Of a stretch of 64,000 nt of DNA, positions 9,901-17,248 are shown piece by piece. This DNA is from Cytophagaceae bacterium. GTDB taxonomy: Bacteria; Bacteroidota; Bacteroidia; Cytophagales; Flexibacteraceae. Both the position numbers and the translations under genes were made by a program. The DNA lies in contig JAIXYP010000062.1 in the NCBI GenBank assembly GCA_027490155.1, positions 1 through 64,000 of the forward strand. The letters run 5' to 3'. How positions within the stretch are numbered: the first letter of the stretch is position 1; each line of letters begins with the position of its first letter. The notes under the pieces were generated by a model. The model saw nothing but the letters and a program-made list of their open reading frames with translations, was not told the DNA's origin and searched no databases.

Positions 9901-11199
9901 ATGGGGCAAACCGTATCATCGCTGATAGGAGAGATCTATAAAGCTGAAGCCCGCAAACTAACCTATACCATTGCCAGGGCCCAAAACCTACCCCGATATG
10001 GTGATGCCGAAGATGTGGTGCAGTTTGCCTTCGAGCGGGCACTAGAGACTTGGCAGCCCGATGCCCTACCTGCCAATCCGGTTGCTTGGCTCTATCAGGT
10101 GGCGCGCAACAAGGCAATGGACATTGGGCGAGCAAAAACCAAAACCACCTTGGTGCCAGACTACGATCTTATTGTAGAGAGTCATCAAAATGTGGGGACT
10201 AGTGCCAACCCGACAGGACTACGGCAAGGCGAGGATACAGATTTGGATGCCACCTTAGCTATGGCCTTCGTTTGTTGCCACCCAGGCCTGCCGCCAGAAA
10301 GCCAGTTGGCCCTTGCGCTGCGGACCTTGTTTTCGCTTTCGGTTGATGAGGTAGCCCGTGCCCTCTGCATCAAGTATGACAATGCCGAAAAGCGACTAAC
10401 CCGGGCACGTAAAGCAGCACAATCCCTCGGTATCATGGTCGAGCCGCCGCGGGATCTCAGCCAAAGGTTGCCGGGTGTCCTACGGATATTGTACCTCTGC
10501 TTTAACGAAGGATACTATAGCCGCAGCAAGGATCCTATTCGGTTTGACCTCTGTACCGACACCCTGGCCCTGCTCAATAACTTGGTGCAACACCCCTCCT
10601 GCCAAACGACAGAGGCTTATGCCCTACTAGCCTTGATGTGTTTTCACTGCGCAAGGCTCGGGACCAGAGTGGGGATAAAGGAAAACACATCAGAAATTGA
10701 GGCAGGGAGTGAGGTAGAAACAGCACCAGACCAAGAAGCCCTCCAGCTCCTCAGTCCTGCCGAGCAAAACCGTGCCAACTACAACGCCACCCTGATCACC
10801 TATGGCAAGTACTACCTCAACCAGGCGGCAACAGGTACCCATATCTCAGCTTACCACCTTGAGGCAGCCATTGCAGCCACCCATTGCGCCGCCCCTACTT
10901 GGGCAGAAACCGACTGGCAGTTGATAAGCAACTATTACCAACAACTGTTGCAGATTAACCCTAGCACCATGGTTCGCCTTGGCTATTGGGTTGCTCTGTG
11001 GAAGGCGGATGGGGCAGCGGCGGTTTTGCCAGAATTCTTGGCCAGCGCAACCCCAATGGCCGACAACTATTTCTACCAATCATTAGGGCAGCGCCTCATG
11101 GAAGACCTTGGCGAGCTGGACAAAGCAGAAGGTTATAAACAAGCAGCTTTCGCATTGGCCCTCACCCCAACAGAGCGGACCTTTGTCACAACCACCTGA
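9901..11199 (+). CDS. ECF RNA polymerase sigma factor of the DGPF-linked (ECF42-like) type
   Basis: 432 residues from ATG 9901 (the frame stays open back to GTG 9847, inside a terminator). Region 2 lies in the first 75 residues (DAEDVVQFAFERALETW, NPVAWLYQVARNKAMD). Region 4 is near 130-190 (HPGLPPESQLALALRTLF, SVDEVARAL). A long C-terminal extension of about 240 residues contains CFNEGYYS and ALLALMCFHCARL, typical of the SigJ-like/ECF42 group where it forms TPR-like helices that regulate activity in cis. No anti-sigma gene is nearby, as expected for this group. It probably controls a small regulon that includes the SRPBCC and YCII genes; this is inference from context. Confidence 0.85.
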   Translation: MGQTVSSLIGEIYKAEARKLTYTIARAQNLPRYGDAEDVVQFAFERALETWQPDALPANPVAWLYQVARNKAMDIGRAKTKTTLVPDYDLIVESHQNVGTSANPTGLRQGEDTDLDATLAMAFVCCHPGLPPESQLALALRTLFSLSVDEVARALCIKYDNAEKRLTRARKAAQSLGIMVEPPRDLSQRLPGVLRILYLCFNEGYYSRSKDPIRFDLCTDTLALLNNLVQHPSCQTTEAYALLALMCFHCARLGTRVGIKENTSEIEAGSEVETAPDQEALQLLSPAEQNRANYNATLITYGKYYLNQAATGTHISAYHLEAAIAATHCAAPTWAETDWQLISNYYQQLLQINPSTMVRLGYWVALWKADGAAAVLPEFLASATPMADNYFYQSLGQRLMEDLGELDKAEGYKQAAFALALTPTERTFVTTT

Positions 11200-11369
11200 C
11201 AGAAATCACTACCGACACTACCACCCAAGAGCCCTAGCCCCAGATTAGGCACAGCCTCCGATTTTGGCTAACTTGCGGCCCTTTCCATCCCTCCAAAAAT
11301 CCAACCCGAGGTAAGGCCCGACCACGTTCTGACGGATGTGGCAAGTGCATCGACCCCAGACCAATCAAT

Positions 11370-12647
11370 ATGCTTACGACTGCCCAGCTGCGCGACGACA
11401 ACCAACGGATCATCGATGGTCTCCTGAAAAAAGGCTTTACCGATGCCCCTATCGTCATTGCCCATGTCCTGACCACTGACGACAAACGCAAGGCCCTCCA
11501 AGCTCAGCGTGATACGCTTCAGGCAGAGGTCGGCACATCTTCGGCCAGCATTGCACAGTTGATGAAGTCAGGCAACAGTGCTGAGGCCGAAACTGCCAAA
11601 ACCCGTGTTGCTGTCCTTAAGGCCGAAATCAAAGGGCTCGAAACGCAGTTAGAAGCACTCGAGACCAAGATATACGAGAGCCTCGTGCGCCTGCCCAACG
11701 TACCACATAGCAGTGTGCCGGCTGGCAAATTGCCAGAGGATAACGAAGTCATCTTGACTTGGGGTACCCCACCAACACTACATGACAAAGCCCAACCACA
11801 CTGGGACTTAATCAAACAATACGACATCATCGACTTTGAGCTAGGGAACAAGGTCAGTGGTGCAGGTTTCCCGTTCTACAAAGGCAAGGGTGCAAGGCTG
11901 CAACGGGCGCTAATCAACTTTTTCTTAGATCGGGCGGGTGCTGCAGGCTACCGTGAGATCCAGGTGCCTATCCTGATCAATCGGGATTCAGGTTTTGGCA
12001 CAGGCCAGCTGCCAGACAAAGATGGCCAAATGTACCACGCCACCGAGGATGACCTATTCTTGATCCCGACGGCCGAGGTGCCATTGACCAATATGTACCG
12101 TGACGAGTTGTTACGGCCGGCTGACCTGCCGATCAAAGTGGCAGGTTATACCCCATGTTTCCGCCGCGAGGCTGGCAGCTGGGGTGCCCATGTCCGCGGG
12201 CTGAACCGCCTACACCAGTTTGACAAGATCGAGATCGTGCAAGTCCGCAAACCGGAGGAAAGCTACGCTGCGCTAGAAGAAATGAGCCTACATGTCCAGT
12301 CCTTGTTGCAAGACTTGGGTTTGCACTACCGTGTCCTACGTCTATGTGGTGGGGATATGAGCTTTGCCTCAGCCCTGACTTACGATATGGAAGTATGGTC
12401 TGGTGCCCAGCAACGTTGGCTAGAGGTCAGCTCAGTCTCTAACTTCGAGACCTTCCAGTCTTCACGGCTCAAGCTGCGCTACAAAGCCGAAGGCGACAAA
12501 AAGACTACCCTGCTCCATACCCTCAACGGTAGTGCATTGGCTTTGCCACGTATCGTTGCTTCCATCCTCGAGAACAACCAAACCCCAGAGGGAATCCTGA
12601 TCCCAGAGGTACTGGTGCCATACACTGGTTTTGACCTGATCGGCTAA
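11370..12647 (+). CDS. serS: Seryl-tRNA synthetase
   Basis: 425 residues, normal length. The enzyme charges tRNA-Ser (and the Sec tRNA where present) in the cytoplasm. The first 110 residues give the tRNA-binding coiled-coil arm (KALQAQRDTLQAEVG to KAEIKGLETQLEALETK). Class II core: motif 2 around PCFRREAGSWGAHVRGLNR with the following HQFDKIEIV, and motif 3 near the C-terminus, NGSALALPRI followed by EGILIPEVL. The TAEVPLTN serine-site motif is intact. The ATG at 11370 matches the family N-terminus. The 170 bp upstream contain no recognisable regulator. Monocistronic, judged by the 230 bp before the next gene. Confidence 0.97.
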   Translation: MLTTAQLRDDNQRIIDGLLKKGFTDAPIVIAHVLTTDDKRKALQAQRDTLQAEVGTSSASIAQLMKSGNSAEAETAKTRVAVLKAEIKGLETQLEALETKIYESLVRLPNVPHSSVPAGKLPEDNEVILTWGTPPTLHDKAQPHWDLIKQYDIIDFELGNKVSGAGFPFYKGKGARLQRALINFFLDRAGAAGYREIQVPILINRDSGFGTGQLPDKDGQMYHATEDDLFLIPTAEVPLTNMYRDELLRPADLPIKVAGYTPCFRREAGSWGAHVRGLNRLHQFDKIEIVQVRKPEESYAALEEMSLHVQSLLQDLGLHYRVLRLCGGDMSFASALTYDMEVWSGAQQRWLEVSSVSNFETFQSSRLKLRYKAEGDKKTTLLHTLNGSALALPRIVASILENNQTPEGILIPEVLVPYTGFDLIG

Positions 12648-12880
12648 GGACTGGGCAACTCGTTGGGCATTAACGGGATGCGGAATTTTTCGCATATACC
12701 GGATAACGGTCTCCATTTGGCTATCCAGAACCGAACCTTATCATGCCAGATAGGCCACTGATACAGTTTAACAATGCTAGGTGGGCAAGTCAGGATACCT
12801 TTATTCTGTCAAAAGGCCACAACGGCAAACGCAATTGTATCTCCATTGTTTGCCATCACCCCCCTAACTGACCACCGACC

Positions 12881-13669
12881 ATGCGTAACCTAACGAGCAA
12901 AACGTCCCAATTGATCCAGATCGCCCGGGTGGGTGTATGGGGTCTATGTCTAGCTGTTGGCGCCCTGAGCCCAACGATTCTACCATCAGCCAGCTATGCC
13001 AATGTGTTGGCAACCGCTGCCAGCAAACCGAATGAGGAGGTCACCCGTGAGCCTCGCAAGGTTGGCAACTTCAACCGCATTGAGGTCAGTAGTGCCATCG
13101 AAGTGCGCTTGCGCCAAGCTGCCACTAACGACGTTGCCGTCGAGGCCCGCGTCGAGATGCAACCCAAGATCGTCACTGAGGTCAGTGGCAACACCCTCAA
13201 GATCTACCAAAAGAACAGTAGCTGGTACAACTCGGGCGGCAAAGTCGTCGTCTATGTTAGCATCAAGCAGCTTGTCGGCCTTGACGTTAGCGGCGCTAGC
13301 AAACTGGTGGGCGAAACCAACTTTGATGGCGACAAACTCGTGATGGAGTCTAGTGGTGCGAGCGCTGTGAGCCTCAACCTGAACTACAATACCTTGGTGG
13401 CCGAAGTCTCAGGTGCCAGCAGTCTCAAACTTGGTGGCAAATTGGACAATCTCAGCGTCGATGGTTCAGGCGCCAGCACTTTCAAAGCCCAAGACTGCCA
13501 AGCCAGTGCTGTCACAGTCGATCTGAGTGGGGCCAGCTCAGCCTCCATCCATGCCACTAAAACCCTAGTTGCAGATGTCAGTGGGGCTAGTAGCCTTCGC
13601 TATCGCGGTAAGCCTAGCATTACCCAAGATATCAGTGGGGCTAGCAGTGTGAAAAGTCTAAACGACTAG
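12881..13669 (+). CDS. Secreted DUF2807 (head GIN domain) protein
   Basis: 262 residues. An N-terminal hydrophobic signal (about 15-42) is followed by the DUF2807 pattern: FNRIEVSSAIEVRLRQ at the start, then successive strands of a right-handed beta-solenoid marked by the repeated tetrapeptide SGAS (SGASKL, SGASAV, SGASSL, SGASTF and so on, at least eight copies spaced 18-25 residues apart). The family is widespread in Bacteroidota, exported and of unknown function; structures show a head-GIN beta-helix. No sorting domain is present, so a periplasmic location is likely. A strong terminator follows at 13854. Confidence 0.85.
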   Translation: MRNLTSKTSQLIQIARVGVWGLCLAVGALSPTILPSASYANVLATAASKPNEEVTREPRKVGNFNRIEVSSAIEVRLRQAATNDVAVEARVEMQPKIVTEVSGNTLKIYQKNSSWYNSGGKVVVYVSIKQLVGLDVSGASKLVGETNFDGDKLVMESSGASAVSLNLNYNTLVAEVSGASSLKLGGKLDNLSVDGSGASTFKAQDCQASAVTVDLSGASSASIHATKTLVADVSGASSLRYRGKPSITQDISGASSVKSLND

Positions 13670-13853
13670 TCCAATGGCATATTGTCATAGACTAAAATTA
13701 TAGTGATATAGTGACCTCATTAGGTGCAAAACAAAATTTTTGTCGACAGAAGTAAATACTTTGGCACACTTTTGGCGTTATTAGTATTAGAGTAGCGTGG
13801 CTAATTGATCCTCGGATCCTGACACGTAAACCTCTGATGGGTATAGGAAGCGC

Positions 13854-13892
13854 AATGCAGGTCTGCTTAATGTGGGCCTGTATTGTTTTTTT
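13854..13892 (+). terminator. Strong intrinsic terminator behind the DUF2807 gene
   Basis: AATGCAGGTC pairs with GGCCTGTATT over ten positions (two G-T pairs), with an 11-nt loop, followed by G and seven T. It lies 185 bp after the stop at 13669. Confidence 0.75.
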
Positions 13893-14120
13893 ATGGGGTA
13901 CCTATTTAGGTTTAGAATATGAGCCGGCTATCTGCCTCTATCTAAGGTCGAATGGAGCTGCCAAGCTGTCATAATTTTGTAAGCCGGTCCAGCAATCTGT
14001 CCATGCGGAAGTAGTGCATCGCGAGACTTACTGACCTGCCAAGCAATAATGTCCTTACCTACAAGAGCAGGTCTGGATTAGGCTAAAGCGGCTACTTTTG
14101 GGCCTATCGGACCAGATAGG
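13893..14120 (+). ncRNA. Possible small RNA between two terminators
   Basis: The 683 bp gap 13670-14352 has one intrinsic terminator at 13854-13892 and a second at 14121-14143. No open frame of more than about 20 codons lies between them, yet the second terminator must serve some transcript. The segment contains a hairpin CCTATC/GATAGG just before the terminator. I could not match it to tmRNA, SRP RNA, RNase P RNA or 6S RNA. The remaining 200 bp up to ricT contain a stable palindrome, CCATGCC to GGCATGG (about 14183-14206), and nothing else recognisable. The assignment is weak and the 5' end is unknown. Confidence 0.25.
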
Positions 14121-14143
14121 GGCTTAAGCAAGCCGTTTTTTTT
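14121..14143 (+). terminator. Orphan intrinsic terminator
   Basis: GGCTT-AAGC-AAGCC followed by G and eight T. No coding sequence precedes it for 450 bp on this strand. Confidence 0.65.
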
Positions 14144-14352
14144 GCATCTTGCCATCACGCTGCGGGTCTAGGCCCTTGTCTAGCCATGCCGATCGGCAGG
14201 CATGGGCGGGTTTGCACAGCGACAGAAAGCCTACCGTCTGGTGCCTTGACATCAGCAATAGTGCTGCCAAAGCCATTCCTAAATGGTTTCTGGTGGTTTT
14301 TGGCCCTCTCTGTGCCTAGCCCCTGTCAATATATATAGATCCACACCAACCA

Positions 14353-16236
14353 ATGGCATGTGCTAATTGTGGGCCCAATGGGTGCTCAACAAAATCAGAT
14401 AGCGGCTCAGGAGACACCAAAGTTTCTGGCTGCAGTAGTGGCGGATGTGCCACAGGCGGATGTAACCGCCTTAATAACTATGATTGGCTCCGTGACATGG
14501 AGCTCCCGGCCCTTGTTCCACGGTTCAACGTGGTCGAAATCCGCTTTAAGGGTGGCCGCAAGGAGTTTTACCGCAATCCGCAAGCACTAGACCTCATCAT
14601 CGGCGATGCCGTGCAGGTCGATGTCGGCGGAGGTTATCATATCGGGCGCATTGCGATGACGGGCGAACTCGTTCGGCTTCAGCTCAAACGCAAAGGCGTC
14701 AAAGAGGACAGCCCCGAGATCAAGAACATCTACCGGATGGCGACCCAGAAGGAGATGGAGCGTCACCAAGAGGTTGCCAACCGCGAGCTACCGACCCTTT
14801 TCCGCTGCCGCCACTTGGTCGAAGGCCTAGGCCTGAAGATGAAGGTCAGCGATGTGGAGTACCAAGCAGATGGTACAAAAGCCACCTTTTTCTACTCTGC
14901 TGAAGACCGTGTTGACTTCCGTGACCTCATCAAACAGATGGCGGCCGAGTTCAAAGTCCGGATTGATATGCGCCAGATTTCGTTACGGCAAGAAGCTGGG
15001 CGCATCGGTGGTATCGGCAGCTGTGGGCGCGAGCTTTGCTGCTCTACCTGGCTCACGGACTTCAAAGGCGTCAGTACCAGCGCCGCACGCTACCAAAACC
15101 TGAGCCTCAATCCCATTAAGCTTAGTGGTCAATGTGGTCGGCTCAAGTGCTGCCTCAACTACGAGCTCGAAACCTATATGGATGCCCTTAAGGACATCCC
15201 GAAGATCGACAAACCGATCCAGACCGTCAAGGGCGAAGCTCACCTCCAGAAGACGGATATCTTTAAGCAGATCTTGTGGTTCGGCTACAAAAACGAAACC
15301 ACTTGGCATGCACTCAGTGCCACGCGTGTCAAACAACTGATCGCCCTTAACAAGGCAGGCGAAAAGGCCATTGCCCTCACCCTTGAGGAAGAAGAGTTGA
15401 TCACCAGCCGTGAGCAGGACACTGGTCCGCTGAACGAAGACATCTATAACCTCGACAAAAAACTTGCGGATCAGCGCCGTAAGGAGCGTGATGCGCAGAA
15501 ACAACGCCAGCGCGAGCGCGAGGAGGCCCGAGGACCACGCAAAGCCATAACCAATAGTGCCGACCCAACAGCCACAACTGACGAGCTGGCAGTAGGTAGG
15601 CCGATGCGATCAGATCGCCCTGATAGGGGTGATAGACCAGACAGGGGACAACGACTTGACAGAAACAAAACGCGTGATGGCCGTAGTGATCAACCACGAG
15701 ACCATGCACGTGATCAAAATAGGGGACCTAAGCCAGACCAACAAAGGAACCGCCCCACAACGCCAGCTGGTGAGGCGGACGGCAACAACCAACCCAAACC
15801 AAGTGTAGGTATTGATGGTCAGCCACCAGCGCACGGACGGTTCACGGCTCGGCCACAACGTCAGAATCCCGACAGTAGTTCAGCCGCACCAAGCGCAGAA
15901 GGTGTAGAGCCTAACGATAACGTCCGTACACCACGGACAGATAGGCCAGACCGACCACGTAATGAGCGCAACAACCGTGGGGACCGTAATGATCGCAACA
16001 ATAGGGGTGATCGAGGTGATCGCAACAACCGCCCACCACGCGCCGACATCGATGGCAACCCGATCGTCAATTCGGATACGGATGGAAGCCCTAAAGACCC
16101 AGCAGCCCCTAGGCCAGAAGGTGCAGGAGGCAACCGCAATAACCGCAATCGGGGTCGGAATCATGGCCGTGATCGCCGCCGTGGCGAAGGTGGTGCTGGA
16201 GATACCGGACCCAAAACCCCACCAACCGCTGAATAG
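14353..16236 (+). CDS. ricT: RicT-family PSP1-domain protein with Cys-rich head and long charged tail
   Basis: 627 residues. The N-terminus carries six cysteines (3, 6, 11, 27, 32, 37), three in a CSSGGCATGGC pattern. The PSP1 domain (about 55-300) contains the two signature motifs CGRELCC and CGRLKCC. In Firmicutes RicT joins RicA and RicF in an Fe-S complex that stimulates RNase Y-dependent mRNA maturation; Bacteroidota carry a RicT homologue of unproven role. Residues about 370-627 are low complexity, dominated by Arg, Asp, Asn and Pro with repeated RPDRG and RNNRGDR units, suggesting an RNA- or nucleic-acid-contacting disordered tail. The upstream gap is unusually long. A bidirectional terminator follows 25 bp after the stop. 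Confidence 0.85.
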   Translation: MACANCGPNGCSTKSDSGSGDTKVSGCSSGGCATGGCNRLNNYDWLRDMELPALVPRFNVVEIRFKGGRKEFYRNPQALDLIIGDAVQVDVGGGYHIGRIAMTGELVRLQLKRKGVKEDSPEIKNIYRMATQKEMERHQEVANRELPTLFRCRHLVEGLGLKMKVSDVEYQADGTKATFFYSAEDRVDFRDLIKQMAAEFKVRIDMRQISLRQEAGRIGGIGSCGRELCCSTWLTDFKGVSTSAARYQNLSLNPIKLSGQCGRLKCCLNYELETYMDALKDIPKIDKPIQTVKGEAHLQKTDIFKQILWFGYKNETTWHALSATRVKQLIALNKAGEKAIALTLEEEELITSREQDTGPLNEDIYNLDKKLADQRRKERDAQKQRQREREEARGPRKAITNSADPTATTDELAVGRPMRSDRPDRGDRPDRGQRLDRNKTRDGRSDQPRDHARDQNRGPKPDQQRNRPTTPAGEADGNNQPKPSVGIDGQPPAHGRFTARPQRQNPDSSSAAPSAEGVEPNDNVRTPRTDRPDRPRNERNNRGDRNDRNNRGDRGDRNNRPPRADIDGNPIVNSDTDGSPKDPAAPRPEGAGGNRNNRNRGRNHGRDRRRGEGGAGDTGPKTPPTAE

Positions 16237-16261
16237 CTACCGCAAACCATATTAATTACCC

Positions 16262-16304
16262 AAACGCCACCTCTAGGATTGACCTTATGAGGTGGCGTTT
16301 TGGC
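16262..16304. terminator. Terminator behind ricT, with T runs on both strands
   Basis: AACGCCACCTC pairs perfectly with GAGGTGGCGTT around a 15-nt loop, with TTTT on the plus side and AAA (T on the minus strand) on the other side. Confidence 0.75.
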
Positions 16305-16378
16305 ATCTTGTGAATAGGGTTCGTTGATCTTGTTTAGGCCACCTACCTCTACAAGCAAACCAAACGACTAGCAACTAG

Positions 16379-16386
16379 TATATTTG
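16379..16386 (+). promoter_or_regulatory. Bacteroidota -7 promoter box (TATATTTG)
   Basis: TATATTTG fits TAnnTTTG and lies 20 bp before the ATG at 16407. No TTTG is seen at the -33 position. Confidence 0.35.
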
Positions 16387-16406
16387 ATCTTTCAAACGCT
16401 TTAATA

Positions 16407-17222
16407 ATGTACCAAAGTCTAATCAAAAAAGGCCTCTTGGCGCTCTTGCTGACCTCATTGGCAATGAGCACCATAGCTGCCAAACCACCTCGTGGCCGCA
16501 GTTGTTGGGCCTTCCGCTGTGTGCTGGACACCAAACCCCGAGTTTTGGTTCTGGCCCTCGCACCCAATGTCTGGGCTGCCTACGATACCCCAAACGGCCA
16601 CCTCTGGAAGGTATGGTCTGGCGGCATCAAGTTTGACGGTACCATCTATACCACCAAACATGGTCCACAACCCACCACCCGTGGCGATATGTTGCAGGAC
16701 GATGACAATAAGGACGCACAGCCTTGGGTCATCCTGAAGGGAGGCCAACCAGTACCGTTCACGGTGCAGTACCGTGGCCATCGGTTTGAGGGTCCCGACC
16801 TGCAGACAATTGTGCTGACAACCGAGCTCAAGATCAAAGATGGCCCAGTCATCACGGTCGAAGAGCGACCAGATGTGCAAGTAACCACAACAAGTGTCAA
16901 CACTGTCAAAACCAAAAAGGAGACAACCATAACTCCTTCGGGCAACGGTTGCCTGAGCCTAACCCGTCAAATAACGATCAGATCAGCGTCCTCATTGGCG
17001 GACTACGAAATCAAACAATACCTAAGCAGCGGCAGCCAAAGGCAAGAAGATGACCTGCAGGTAACAGGTGGCACATTCGTTAAAGCGGCCCGGAAGGAAA
17101 CTTATGGTGCAGCAACAGGAACCACCACTGGCACCACGCACTTTGGCTACCAAGGTTGGCTAAGCCTCAGCGCAACAGCACCAACCGTGATCACCCATCG
17201 GTATCCCGATCTGCAACCATAA
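16407..17222 (+). CDS. Secreted protein resembling the N-terminal module of large cytochrome c proteins
   Basis: 271 residues with a signal peptide (about 1-25, ending TIAA). The core PRVLVLALAPNVWAAYD, LWKVWSGGIKFDG and YTTKHGPQPTT matches, from memory, a module that in many Bacteroidota and Planctomycetota proteins is fused upstream of PA14/propeller/cytochrome c domains. Here it is a separate gene 26 bp upstream of exactly such a protein, so the pair looks like a split version of that fusion acting together in the periplasm. Catalytic residues cannot be assigned. Two cysteines at about 33 and 37 follow the signal (SCWAFRC). Function unknown. Confidence 0.6.
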   Translation: MYQSLIKKGLLALLLTSLAMSTIAAKPPRGRSCWAFRCVLDTKPRVLVLALAPNVWAAYDTPNGHLWKVWSGGIKFDGTIYTTKHGPQPTTRGDMLQDDDNKDAQPWVILKGGQPVPFTVQYRGHRFEGPDLQTIVLTTELKIKDGPVITVEERPDVQVTTTSVNTVKTKKETTITPSGNGCLSLTRQITIRSASSLADYEIKQYLSSGSQRQEDDLQVTGGTFVKAARKETYGAATGTTTGTTHFGYQGWLSLSATAPTVITHRYPDLQP

Positions 17223-17248
17223 CCTCCACCCTTTCGCTTTAACAAGAC

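Noticed and set aside
13960-14060. CGGAAG near 13997-14020 as part of an SRP RNA
   Set aside because: The conserved SRP pattern GUCAGG...GGAAGG...AGCAG is not reproduced and flanking helices do not pair.
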